Origin: Patescibacteria group bacterium
GTDB taxonomy: Bacteria > Patescibacteriota > Saccharimonadia > CAILAD01 > BJGX01
Direction of reading: 5' to 3'
Length of the DNA: 20,353 nucleotides
Assembly (NCBI GenBank): GCA_009691555.1
Contig: SICB01000008.1
Span: 1 to 20,353 of the forward strand
Shown here: positions 13,235-20,353 of the stretch, in pieces
Layout of the letters: every line of letters begins with the position of its first letter
Numbering within the stretch: the first letter of the stretch is position 1
Made by a program: the position numbers and the translations under genes
Notes under the pieces: generated by a model
What the model was told of the DNA's origin: nothing
The model's database searches: none
Seen by the model: only the letters and a program-made list of their open reading frames with translations

Positions 13235-14821
13235 ATGAAGGATTTCTTAAACAAAATCAACAAAACGCGGACCATGGGTATGGCCGCGTTCTTGATTTCT
13301 TTTTCGTACTTTCTAAGTAGAGTATTAGGACTATTCCGAGACAGGCTACTAGCCAGTAATTTTGGAGTTAGCCCACAAACCGATGCCTATACAGCAGCAT
13401 TTAGAATTCCTGATTTGCTTTTTACGCTGCTCGTATCGGGCGCCTTTGCAGTTTCATTTATACCAGTTTTTATTGGTTACCTAGAAAAGAAGCAGCAAAA
13501 AGAAGCTTGGGAGGTTGCTAATTCGATACTCAATATACTGCTCTTGGCGGTTGGCGTCGCTTGCATCCTGGCATTCATATTTGCCAGCCCACTAGTCAGC
13601 CTACTAACACCCGGCTTCGATACATACCGCCACGATCTGACTGTGAATATCACTAGAATTATGCTCGTGACTCCGATATTTTTTGTGATATCTAGTACCT
13701 TTGGTGCCATCCAACAGTCGTTTAATAGATTTCTAATATATGCCTTTTCAAGCATTTTTTATAATGTCGGTATTATAATTGGTATTTTGTACTTCAGCCG
13801 ACTATTTGATAATAACCCAATCTACGGCGTGGCTGTCGGTGTGGCATTTGGTACGGCGCTGCAAGCTGCGTTGCAGTTTGTCGGTGTCTTTGGGGTCGGT
13901 TATAGGTACAAGTTTACGATGCAGTTCAGAAACAAGGGCGTCATAAAAATTATTAAACTAATGATACCGCGCTCGCTCGATTTGGCTATCGACCAAGTCA
14001 ATTGGATCATCCAAACAGCCATCGCCTCCAACCTCGCGGCGGGAAGTATGTCATCGTATTATTATGCCAACAACCTAAAAAACGTGCCGGTAGTACTGTT
14101 CGGTGCCGCCATGAGTACGGCGTTTTTTCCAAACCTAGTTCGTGCTGCTGGGAGCAAGGATAAATCTAAGTTTCCGGCGGCAATCGTTAGAGATATGAGC
14201 CTGCTGATGTTCTTGGTTATTCCGTCGGCTATTATTGCTATCGTGATGCGTGGTTATATAGTGCGAATCTTATTTGGCTTCAGCGACCAAGCCACAGCAG
14301 ACACGCTCGGATGGCTCGCAGGCTCAATTATTGCTCAGAGCTTGTTTTTTATGGTTGCGAGGTTTTTTTATGCCCTCGAAGACACCAAGACGCCGCTTTT
14401 TGTTAGTCTTGGAACAATAGCTTTTAATATCGCCATCAGTATTCCGCTCTCAAAAATGTATGGTGTGTCAGGTCTTGGACTGGCACTATCTATATCAGGA
14501 TCTGTCGAACTAATAATTTTGTTGGTGCTACTCAGATTCAAAATGGGCGATTATGGCCTCAAGTCAATCATTAAATCTGCCACCAGAATTACACTTGCAT
14601 CGTTGGCGATGGGCGGTGTGATGTATCTTATGGTTCGATTCTGGTTCCCGCTTTATAAAGACGAAGTCGGGTTTTTACAGCTGGCTCCAGATTTTATGCT
14701 AATTAGTGTGGTTGGGCTTACAGTTTATCTGGTGACCGCCAAAGTCTTGAGAGTTCATGAGGTTTCGACCGTATCAAGAATCGTTAGGCGCAACTTAAGG
14801 AAAATTTTTAGACGTGGATAA
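13235..14821 (+). CDS. murJ: Lipid II flippase MurJ (MviN family)
   Basis: Moves the peptidoglycan precursor lipid II across the cytoplasmic membrane. 528 aa, polytopic, consistent with the 14-helix MOP-superfamily fold. Family hallmarks are visible: SFSYFLSRVLGLFRDRLLASNFG at the N-terminus, TDAYTAAFRIPDLLFTLLVSGAFAVSFIPVF, IMLVTPIFFVISSTFGAIQQS, the DLAIDQVNWIIQT segment, and the repeat-7/8 block ARFFYALEDTKTPLFVSL. Arg residues of the central cavity (LSRVLGLFRDR) are kept. Its presence implies a peptidoglycan wall. Its last codons overlap the lepA start by 8 nt, so the two genes are probably co-transcribed and translationally coupled. Confidence 0.95.
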   Translation: MKDFLNKINKTRTMGMAAFLISFSYFLSRVLGLFRDRLLASNFGVSPQTDAYTAAFRIPDLLFTLLVSGAFAVSFIPVFIGYLEKKQQKEAWEVANSILNILLLAVGVACILAFIFASPLVSLLTPGFDTYRHDLTVNITRIMLVTPIFFVISSTFGAIQQSFNRFLIYAFSSIFYNVGIIIGILYFSRLFDNNPIYGVAVGVAFGTALQAALQFVGVFGVGYRYKFTMQFRNKGVIKIIKLMIPRSLDLAIDQVNWIIQTAIASNLAAGSMSSYYYANNLKNVPVVLFGAAMSTAFFPNLVRAAGSKDKSKFPAAIVRDMSLLMFLVIPSAIIAIVMRGYIVRILFGFSDQATADTLGWLAGSIIAQSLFFMVARFFYALEDTKTPLFVSLGTIAFNIAISIPLSKMYGVSGLGLALSISGSVELIILLVLLRFKMGDYGLKSIIKSATRITLASLAMGGVMYLMVRFWFPLYKDEVGFLQLAPDFMLISVVGLTVYLVTAKVLRVHEVSTVSRIVRRNLRKIFRRG

Positions 14822-16586
14822 AATCAGAAACTTTTGTATTATTGCCCATATAGACCACGGCAAAAGCACTTTGGCCGATCGGCTACTGGAAATTACCGGC
14901 ACAGTCGATAAGCGCGACATGAAGGCCCAAATGCTCGATACAATGGAGCTCGAGCGTGAAAAGGGAATCACCATTAAGCTACAGCCAGCTCGTATGCAGT
15001 GGAAAGGTCACGAGCTAAACCTCATCGATACACCGGGGCATGTCGATTTTAGCTACGAAGTTAGCCGATCGTTAGAGGCGGTAGAAGGTGCAATACTTGT
15101 CGTCGATGCTAGCCAAGGCATTCAGGCTCAGACGCTGGCCAATGTTTATATGGCTATCGAGGCCGGGCTCGAAATTATACCTGTCATGAACAAAATAGAC
15201 CTCCCAGCCGCCGAGCCTGAGCGTGTTGCTCAGGAAATTGGCAAGCTACTGGGTATAGACCCAGCGACAGTCGGAAGTATTTCGGCCAAGACAGGCCAAG
15301 GGGTAGCAGAGCTGCTAGATAGGGTTATAGCCGATGTTCGCCCACCAGACAAAGATGACGGCCCAACCCGAGCTTTGATATTCGATTCGGTTTACGATGG
15401 CTACCGTGGTGTTATTTTGTATGTACGAGTAGTTAGTGGAGTAATATCGACCAATTCCGAAATCACCCTGATGCAATCTAAGAGCGACTCGCTGGCCCTA
15501 GAGGTCGGGCACCTGGCACCAGCCAGAGTCGAAGACCCTAGCCTCGGACCGGGTCAAATCGGCTTTATCACAACCAACATCAAATCGGTTCAGTTTGCTC
15601 GGGTTGGCGATACAGTAACCCTAACTGCCGATAGCGCCAGCCAGCCGCTACCGGGCTACAAGAAGGTCCAGCCGCTGATATTTGCCAGCCTCTACCCGAC
15701 CAGCCAAGAGGAATACCCCAAGCTCACCGACTCGCTCGATAAGCTCTCGCTCAATGACGCCTCATTATCGTATACCAGCGAAAACTCCATAGCTCTTGGG
15801 TTTGGGGTCAGGATTGGGTTCTTGGGGTTACTGCACCTAGAAATCATTAAGGAGCGACTGGAGCGAGAATTTGATCTAGACCTTATTGTGACTAGCCCTA
15901 GCGTGAGCTATCAGGTGAGCCTCACGAATGGCAAGGTCGAGATGGTCGAGCAAGCCAGCGCCCTGCCAGACGAATCACAAATAGCTACCATCGCCGAGCC
16001 TTGGGTAAAAGGCGAAATCGTCACGCCGTCTGAGTACATCGGCCCGGTGCTGGGGCTAATAGTTGAGGCTCGCGGCCGCCAAACCAAGCTCGAGTACTTC
16101 GACCAAACCCGCGCAGTGCTTGGCTTTGAGGCCCCTTTGGCTGAGATTATTACAGATTTTTACGATGCCCTCAAAAGTCAAACCTCCGGCTTTGCTTCAC
16201 TAGCTTACGACTGGGACAGATACGAAGTCGGTGATTTGGTGAAGGTCGATATACTGCTAGCTGGCGAAAAAGTAGATTCGCTGGGTGCAATCATCGCCCG
16301 CTCCAAAGCCGATAATTATGGTCGAGATTTGTGCGAACGGCTCAAGCAACTGATACCTCGTCAAAACTTTGAGGTCGCCGTGCAAGCGGCGATTGGGGCT
16401 AAGTTTATTGCCCGCGAAACAATTTCGGCGGTCCGCAAAGATGTTACGGCCAAGCTCTATGGTGGGGACATTACCCGCAAAAAGAAGCTGCTCCAAAAAC
16501 AAAAGAAGGGCAAGGCCCGCATGAAGCAGATTGGCAAGGTCTCGATACCGTCGAGTGTTTTTATGGATCTAATCAAAAAAGGCTAG
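14814..16586 (+). CDS. lepA: Elongation factor 4 (LepA), ribosome back-translocase GTPase
   Basis: Ribosome-associated GTPase related to EF-G. 590 aa, close to the usual 600. G1 is AHIDHGKST (11-19), the switch region KGITIK, G3 is DTPGHVDF (72-79) and G4 is NKID (126-129). The LepA-specific C-terminal domain is present: VDILLAGEKVDSLGAIIARSKADNYGR, then RDVTAKLYGGDITRKKKLLQKQKKGKARMKQIGKVSIP. The start is a GTG inside the end of murJ. TAAGGA (14796-14801) is 12 nt upstream, longer than ideal, and coupling to murJ translation may compensate. An ATG start is not available nearby. Confidence 0.97.
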   Translation: MDKIRNFCIIAHIDHGKSTLADRLLEITGTVDKRDMKAQMLDTMELEREKGITIKLQPARMQWKGHELNLIDTPGHVDFSYEVSRSLEAVEGAILVVDASQGIQAQTLANVYMAIEAGLEIIPVMNKIDLPAAEPERVAQEIGKLLGIDPATVGSISAKTGQGVAELLDRVIADVRPPDKDDGPTRALIFDSVYDGYRGVILYVRVVSGVISTNSEITLMQSKSDSLALEVGHLAPARVEDPSLGPGQIGFITTNIKSVQFARVGDTVTLTADSASQPLPGYKKVQPLIFASLYPTSQEEYPKLTDSLDKLSLNDASLSYTSENSIALGFGVRIGFLGLLHLEIIKERLEREFDLDLIVTSPSVSYQVSLTNGKVEMVEQASALPDESQIATIAEPWVKGEIVTPSEYIGPVLGLIVEARGRQTKLEYFDQTRAVLGFEAPLAEIITDFYDALKSQTSGFASLAYDWDRYEVGDLVKVDILLAGEKVDSLGAIIARSKADNYGRDLCERLKQLIPRQNFEVAVQAAIGAKFIARETISAVRKDVTAKLYGGDITRKKKLLQKQKKGKARMKQIGKVSIPSSVFMDLIKKG

Positions 16587-16590
16587 TTTG

Positions 16591-16619
16591 TTGCAACTTC
16601 TTTATAGGGGCATTATACT
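16591..16619 (+). promoter_or_regulatory. Promoter of the coiled-coil protein gene
   Basis: TTGCAA (16591-16596) and TATACT (16614-16619) with a 17-nt spacer. The leader of about 18 nt is A-rich and has no Shine-Dalgarno. Confidence 0.5.
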
Positions 16620-16643
16620 TATAGTTATTAAATAAGAATAACT

Positions 16644-17282
16644 ATGGAAAATAATAATCAAGACGAAGTTAATCACGAACACGACCAAGCTGCTGCTCAA
16701 ACTAAAAAACCAGGCAAAGGCCCAATAACTGCATTAGTTATTGTAATCATTCTTGCCATCATTGCCGTCGGTGGTACTTGGTACTATATGAATAACAAGA
16801 CCAAGAATGACAAAAAAGCCCAGGATGAGCAGATTCAGAAACTTCAAAAGCAAGTTGATGAGCTGAAGAAGCAAGGGGTAACCAAGACTGACAAACCCAC
16901 CACCACCACCACGACAAAAACTGTCGATGAGGTTGTAGCCCAAATAGTCAAAGATGTCCCAGCCAAGAATTATGCCGGATTATCAGATTATATGGCCGAC
17001 ACCGTCAAGGTAGTTATAGCCGCTTCTGAATACCAGCCCAGCGTAACTAAAGCCCAGGCGATTGTCGACATGAAATATCTTAATGGTGGTGTCAGCCCAT
17101 GGGATTTCGACCCAACGGCCGCCGAGCTCAATAGCTATAAGACAGGAGACTATAAAACCTATCTTAACTCAGCAGGTATCTTTGGCGTTGCTAGCAATGG
17201 GTATTTTGTAGCATTTACGCTCAATGGTAGCAATCAGATCAGCCAGATATTTATGGCAGTTGATGCCGAGTTAATAAACTAA
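16644..17282 (+). CDS. Single-pass membrane protein with coiled coil and Thr-rich linker, unknown function
   Basis: 212 aa. An acidic, Gln/Asn-rich cytosolic N-terminus (1-26), TM at about 27-48, a Lys/Gln-rich coiled coil (52-78, KKAQDEQIQKLQKQVDELKK), a Thr run (86-91) and a soluble C-terminal domain (93-212). The last part (KNYAGLSDYMADTVKVVIAASEY... ISQIFMAVDAELIN) could be an NTF2-like fold, but no family was recognised. Architecture resembles exported cell-surface proteins held off the membrane by a coiled coil. It lies alone between lepA and the hrcA operon with its own promoter. Confidence 0.7.
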   Translation: MENNNQDEVNHEHDQAAAQTKKPGKGPITALVIVIILAIIAVGGTWYYMNNKTKNDKKAQDEQIQKLQKQVDELKKQGVTKTDKPTTTTTTKTVDEVVAQIVKDVPAKNYAGLSDYMADTVKVVIAASEYQPSVTKAQAIVDMKYLNGGVSPWDFDPTAAELNSYKTGDYKTYLNSAGIFGVASNGYFVAFTLNGSNQISQIFMAVDAELIN

Positions 17283-17302
17283 AGCCCATTAAGGTAATCT
17301 TA

Positions 17303-17341
17303 TTAGCACTCTTGACAAGGGAGTGCTAATTTTTGTACAAT
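17303..17341 (+). promoter_or_regulatory. CIRCE operator 1 with promoter P1 of the hrcA operon
   Basis: A perfect CIRCE: TTAGCACTC (17303-17311), 9-nt spacer, GAGTGCTAA (17321-17329). The -35 TTGACA (17312-17317) lies in the spacer and the -10 TACAAT at 17336-17341 follows after 18 nt. HrcA bound here would block RNA polymerase directly. Confidence 0.96.
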
Positions 17342-17351
17342 AGTAGGTATG

Positions 17352-17396
17352 TTGGCACTCTAGGGTGTTGACTGCCAATAAAGCTTGTATTACTAT
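17352..17396 (+). promoter_or_regulatory. Second, degenerate CIRCE with promoter P2
   Basis: TTGGCACTC (17352-17360), 9-nt spacer and GACTGCCAA (17370-17378) form an inverted repeat with one mismatch between arms and the exact CIRCE geometry. TTGACT (17368-17373) overlaps its right half and TACTAT (17391-17396) follows after 17 nt, giving a second promoter whose start would be about 3 nt before the hrcA ATG. The two operators are 49 bp apart centre to centre. Confidence 0.75.
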
Positions 17397-17406
17397 ATTA
17401 ATAACG

Positions 17407-18114
17407 ATGAATACCATAACTAAGCGACAAAGCAGTATTTTGGCCGAAATAGTCCGGCTTTATGCTGATAGTGCCGAACCAGTTAGCTCCCGAGAGCTCG
17501 CCAACCATTTTGGTCTGAGCTCAGCTACCATCAGGGCCGAGATGTCGGCTCTAGAAGACGCCGGGTTAATATATCAGCCACACATTTCAGCTGGTCGAAT
17601 ACCAACCGACGCTGGCTACCGCCAATTCGTAAATGAAATCTCTAGCCAATCTTCGCTATCTGGGCGCAGCATCCAGACTATCTCTAAGAGGGTCGATAGC
17701 CTTAAGGATCGCACCGACGGTGCCATCAAGATGGCCGCCGAAACCCTCAGCGATATGACGGGTAATATGGCCTTTGCAACCTTAAGCGACTCGGTTTATT
17801 TTCATGGTATGAGCCAGCTTTTTAGCCAGCCGGAGTTTATGAACATCTCACAAGTCGGTGAAGCAGCTCGGTTTTTAGACTCGATGCAAGGCTGGCTAGC
17901 TAGCGCCAATATCGACAAGATGCAAGTATATATCGGCCAAGAAAACCCTATCGCTAAGGCCAGCGGCCTAACTATGATCATCAACCGCTTCTCGAGCCCG
18001 TACTCTGACCAAAGCTATATCGGTATCGTCGGGCCAACCCGCCAGAGCTATGAGAAGGTCTTAAACCTAGTCGATGGCACCAGTAAGGCCTTGCAAGAAG
18101 TGTTTAGCGAATAA
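17407..18114 (+). CDS. hrcA: Heat-inducible transcription repressor HrcA, compact form
   Basis: Represses class I heat-shock genes through CIRCE; its activity is tuned by chaperone availability. 235 aa, against about 340 in typical HrcA. The winged-helix N-terminus is complete (1-75; SSRELANHFGLSSATIRAEMSALEDAGLI, then PHISAGRIPTDAGYRQFV). The C-terminal GAF-like end is present (QPEF at 141-144, YIGQENP 175-181, YIGIVGPTRQSYEKV 204-217). The segment normally lying between the LSxxTGN motif (114-120) and the QPEF motif is almost gone, about 100 residues, which includes the inserted dimerising domain of known structures. The start at 17407 is set by alignment with the family and by promoter P2. 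Confidence 0.93.
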   Translation: MNTITKRQSSILAEIVRLYADSAEPVSSRELANHFGLSSATIRAEMSALEDAGLIYQPHISAGRIPTDAGYRQFVNEISSQSSLSGRSIQTISKRVDSLKDRTDGAIKMAAETLSDMTGNMAFATLSDSVYFHGMSQLFSQPEFMNISQVGEAARFLDSMQGWLASANIDKMQVYIGQENPIAKASGLTMIINRFSSPYSDQSYIGIVGPTRQSYEKVLNLVDGTSKALQEVFSE

Positions 18115-18145
18115 AATAGTAACTCAAAAAAAAGGATTAAGAACC

Positions 18146-18685
18146 ATGAAGCAAAACCCCAACCCAGCCAAACCAAATAAGAGTAGCCTCAAGCCCAACG
18201 GCCCTAAAAAGCCGCAGCCTAGCCAGGCCGACCATGCCCAGCAAAGAATTGCCGAATTGACCAATTCGTTGCAGTTGCTTCAAGCTGAGTTTGAAAACTT
18301 CAAGAAGCGTCAAAACGAAGAGCAAATGGCAACGATGCTTCGTGCCAAAGAAATGGTTTTGAGTGAAATATTGCCAGCACTAGATAATTTTGATTTGGCT
18401 TCCACCCACCTGCCCAGTGAGCTCGAAGGCAATTCGTGGGCTCAAGGTATGGTTTATGTTGGTCAGCAACTAACCCAAAAGCTAGATGAGTTGGGCATTA
18501 AAAAGCTCAACCCGATTAACCAAGCATTTGACCATCATATTCATGAAGCAATCGAGCATGTCCAATCTGATAAGCCGGAGGGAATCATTACCGAAGTGAT
18601 TACGCCGGGCTATCAGATAGGAGATAGAGTCGTCCGCCCGGCTCGCGTTAAAGTAAGTGGTGGAACCAACCCAGCAACCCAATAA
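18146..18685 (+). CDS. grpE: Nucleotide exchange factor GrpE
   Basis: Releases ADP from DnaK in the chaperone cycle. 179 aa. A low-complexity Pro/Lys/Asn-rich N-terminus (1-35) precedes the long dimer helix (about 36-80, AQQRIAELTNSLQLLQAEFENFKKRQNEEQ). The C-terminal beta domain contains the family pattern HHIHEAIEHVQSDKPEGIITEVITPGYQIGDRVVRPARVKVS. AAGGA (18132-18136) lies 9 nt before the ATG. The gene follows hrcA by 31 nt and precedes dnaK by 33 nt in the same operon. Confidence 0.95.
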   Translation: MKQNPNPAKPNKSSLKPNGPKKPQPSQADHAQQRIAELTNSLQLLQAEFENFKKRQNEEQMATMLRAKEMVLSEILPALDNFDLASTHLPSELEGNSWAQGMVYVGQQLTQKLDELGIKKLNPINQAFDHHIHEAIEHVQSDKPEGIITEVITPGYQIGDRVVRPARVKVSGGTNPATQ

Positions 18686-18718
18686 ATTAAATACTTAAAA
18701 AAGAAGGAGAATCATAAA

Positions 18719-20353
18719 ATGGGAAAAATAATCGGAATCGACTTAGGAACAACCAACTCAGCAATGGCCGTAATGGAGGGCGGAGAAGCAACAATAATTG
18801 CTAACGCCGAAGGCGGACGCACCACGCCAAGTATTGTAGCTGTCAATAAAAACGGCGAGCGTTTGGTGGGCCAAACTGCCAAGCGCCAGGCTGTTGTTAA
18901 CCCCGACAACACCATTTTTAGTGTCAAAAGACTTATTGGCCGTACTATCGACGACGAAGAGGTGAAGCGCGATATCGATCTAATGCCGTATCAGATACTC
19001 AAAGCCGACGGCCACGTCAAAGTTAAGATTGGCGATAAGGACTATACTCCAGAAGAAGTGTCTGCAATGATATTATCTAAGCTCAAGGCCGACGCCGAGA
19101 AGTTTCTTGGTCAGCCCGTAACGGAAGCAGTTATTACTGTTCCGGCTTACTTTAACGACGCTCAACGCCAAGCCACCAAAGATGCTGGCAAAATTGCCGG
19201 GCTTGAGGTGAAGCGCATCATAAATGAGCCGACTGCCGCAGCCTTAGCTTACGGACTAGACAAGAAAAAAGAAGAAAAGGTTGTAGTTTATGACCTCGGT
19301 GGTGGTACATTTGATGTCTCGGTACTCGAATTGGGCGATGGCGTTTTTGAGGTCAAAAGCACCAATGGCGATACCCACCTTGGTGGTGATGATTTCGATT
19401 TGCTACTCATAAACCACCTGATCGCTGAGTTTAAAAAGGACCAAGGTATCGACCTGAAGGCCGATAAAGCCGCTATGCAAAGACTCAAAGAGGCTGCCGA
19501 AAAGGCCAAAATTGAGCTCTCCTCGACCAACCAAACTAGCGTCAATATACCCTTCATTACAGCCGACGCAGAAGGCCCAAAACACCTAGATATGACCCTT
19601 AGCCGAGCCGACTTTGAGAAGCTCGTAATGGAACTAGTTGAAAAAACGCTCAAGCCCTGTGAGGCAGCTCTTAAAGATGCTGGAATCAAAAAAGAAGATG
19701 TCAACGAAATAATTTTAGTCGGTGGAATGACTCGTATGCCCCTCGTGCAAAAGAAGGTCGAAGAGTTTTTTGGTAAAAAGCCACTGCAGGGCGTCAACCC
19801 AGACGAAGTTGTTGCAACCGGAGCAGCCATTCAGGGTGGAGTGTTGGGTGGTGATGTTAAGGATGTCTTGCTATTAGATGTCACACCACTTAGCCTTGGT
19901 ATCGAAACACTAGGCGGAGTTAGCACCAAGCTTATTGAGCGCAATACCACCGTGCCTACCAGCAAGAGCCAGGTATTTAGCACTGCTGCAGACAACCAGA
20001 CTAGTGTCGAGATCAATGTTTTGCAGGGAGACCGCGAAATGGCCAACGACAACAAATCGCTTGGAAGATTTGTTTTGGACGGCATCCCGCCATCACCTCG
20101 CGGAGTTCCGCAAATCGAAGTTAGCTTTAATATCGACGCCAATGGTATTGTAAATGTTAGTGCCAAAGATAAGGCCACCAACAAAGAACAAAAAATTACT
20201 ATCACTGGCGGTGGAAGCTTATCTGATGATGAAATCAAGAAGATGCAAGAAGATGCCGCGGCCCACGCCGAAGATGATAAGAAAACTAAAGCCATGGTTG
20301 AGGCTCGTAACCACGCCGATACACTTATCTATACCGCCGAGAAAACTCTTGTT
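18719..20353 (+). CDS. dnaK: Chaperone DnaK (Hsp70), 3' partial
   Basis: ATP-dependent chaperone working with DnaJ and GrpE. 545 residues are visible, open to the window edge, of about 610-640 expected. The ATPase domain has IGIDLGTTNS (5-14), the EPTAAALAYGLD region, YDLGGGTFDVSVLE and ILVGGMTRMP. The linker DVLLLDVTPLSLGIETLGG leads into the substrate-binding domain, and the helical lid begins before the cut. The N-terminal lobe keeps the roughly 23-residue segment after KRLIGR that is lacking in typical Firmicutes and Actinobacteria DnaK. GAAGGAGA (18703-18710) serves as Shine-Dalgarno. A dnaJ gene may follow outside the window. Confidence 0.98.
   Translation, partial: MGKIIGIDLGTTNSAMAVMEGGEATIIANAEGGRTTPSIVAVNKNGERLVGQTAKRQAVVNPDNTIFSVKRLIGRTIDDEEVKRDIDLMPYQILKADGHVKVKIGDKDYTPEEVSAMILSKLKADAEKFLGQPVTEAVITVPAYFNDAQRQATKDAGKIAGLEVKRIINEPTAAALAYGLDKKKEEKVVVYDLGGGTFDVSVLELGDGVFEVKSTNGDTHLGGDDFDLLLINHLIAEFKKDQGIDLKADKAAMQRLKEAAEKAKIELSSTNQTSVNIPFITADAEGPKHLDMTLSRADFEKLVMELVEKTLKPCEAALKDAGIKKEDVNEIILVGGMTRMPLVQKKVEEFFGKKPLQGVNPDEVVATGAAIQGGVLGGDVKDVLLLDVTPLSLGIETLGGVSTKLIERNTTVPTSKSQVFSTAADNQTSVEINVLQGDREMANDNKSLGRFVLDGIPPSPRGVPQIEVSFNIDANGIVNVSAKDKATNKEQKITITGGGSLSDDEIKKMQEDAAAHAEDDKKTKAMVEARNHADTLIYTAEKTLV

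Noticed and set aside
18074..18145. GrpE start overlapping the end of hrcA
   Set aside because: The extra N-terminal residues do not resemble GrpE and the ATG at 18146 has a suitable AAGGA upstream.

Overview
The window looks like a piece of a small-genome Patescibacteria (CPR) chromosome, most likely Candidatus Saccharibacteria (TM7). This is inferred from gene content, compact spacing and many small membrane-anchored proteins of unknown function; no rRNA gene or database match is available to confirm it. Almost all genes read on the + strand. The exceptions are lexA and two tRNA genes.

Layout. 1-984: 3' part of a secreted lipase/alpha-beta hydrolase. 1046-2095: AI-2E/PerM-family membrane protein. 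2141-3286: short-form malic enzyme. 3340-4032 and 4181-4771: two membrane proteins of unknown role. 4799-5425 (-): LexA, with a promoter carrying a direct-repeat GTTC-N7-GTTC operator candidate. 5661-5858: strongly leadered 65-aa protein followed by a UUCG terminator. 5940-6015: tRNA(CAT), probably the lysidine-type tRNA-Ile2. 6106-6831: sortase-fold protein without the catalytic His and Cys. 6931-7632: second protein with a DUF4190-like anchor. 7746-8798: LpxH-like metallophosphoesterase with a membrane hairpin. 8803-9198: FtsB/DivIC. 9236-9312 (-): elongator tRNA-Met. 9313-9898: gene-free region with interleaved palindromic repeats. 9899-9975 (-): initiator tRNA-fMet. 10061-11377: tilS, then ftsH, murJ and lepA, tightly packed. 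16644-17282: anchored coiled-coil protein. 17303-20353: tandem CIRCE operators, then hrcA, grpE and dnaK, with dnaK cut by the window end.

How the genes fit together. All three CAU-anticodon tRNAs (Ile2, elongator Met, initiator Met) lie within 4 kb, and tilS, whose product makes lysidine on tRNA-Ile2, starts 85 bp beyond the initiator gene. FtsB, MurJ, FtsH and the sortase-like protein concern the cell envelope and division. HrcA-GrpE-DnaK is a heat-shock operon whose promoters are covered by CIRCE. LexA probably represses itself.

The most striking signal at window scale is start-site architecture. Eight genes have a -10-like hexamer ending only 6-10 nt before the start codon and no Shine-Dalgarno, which predicts leaderless or near-leaderless mRNAs. 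Seven other genes have clear Shine-Dalgarno leaders. Other points of interest are the apparently dead sortase, a HrcA lacking about 100 residues, and a palindromic repeat with a compensatory base-pair change between copies. No wholly new multi-gene system could be demonstrated.
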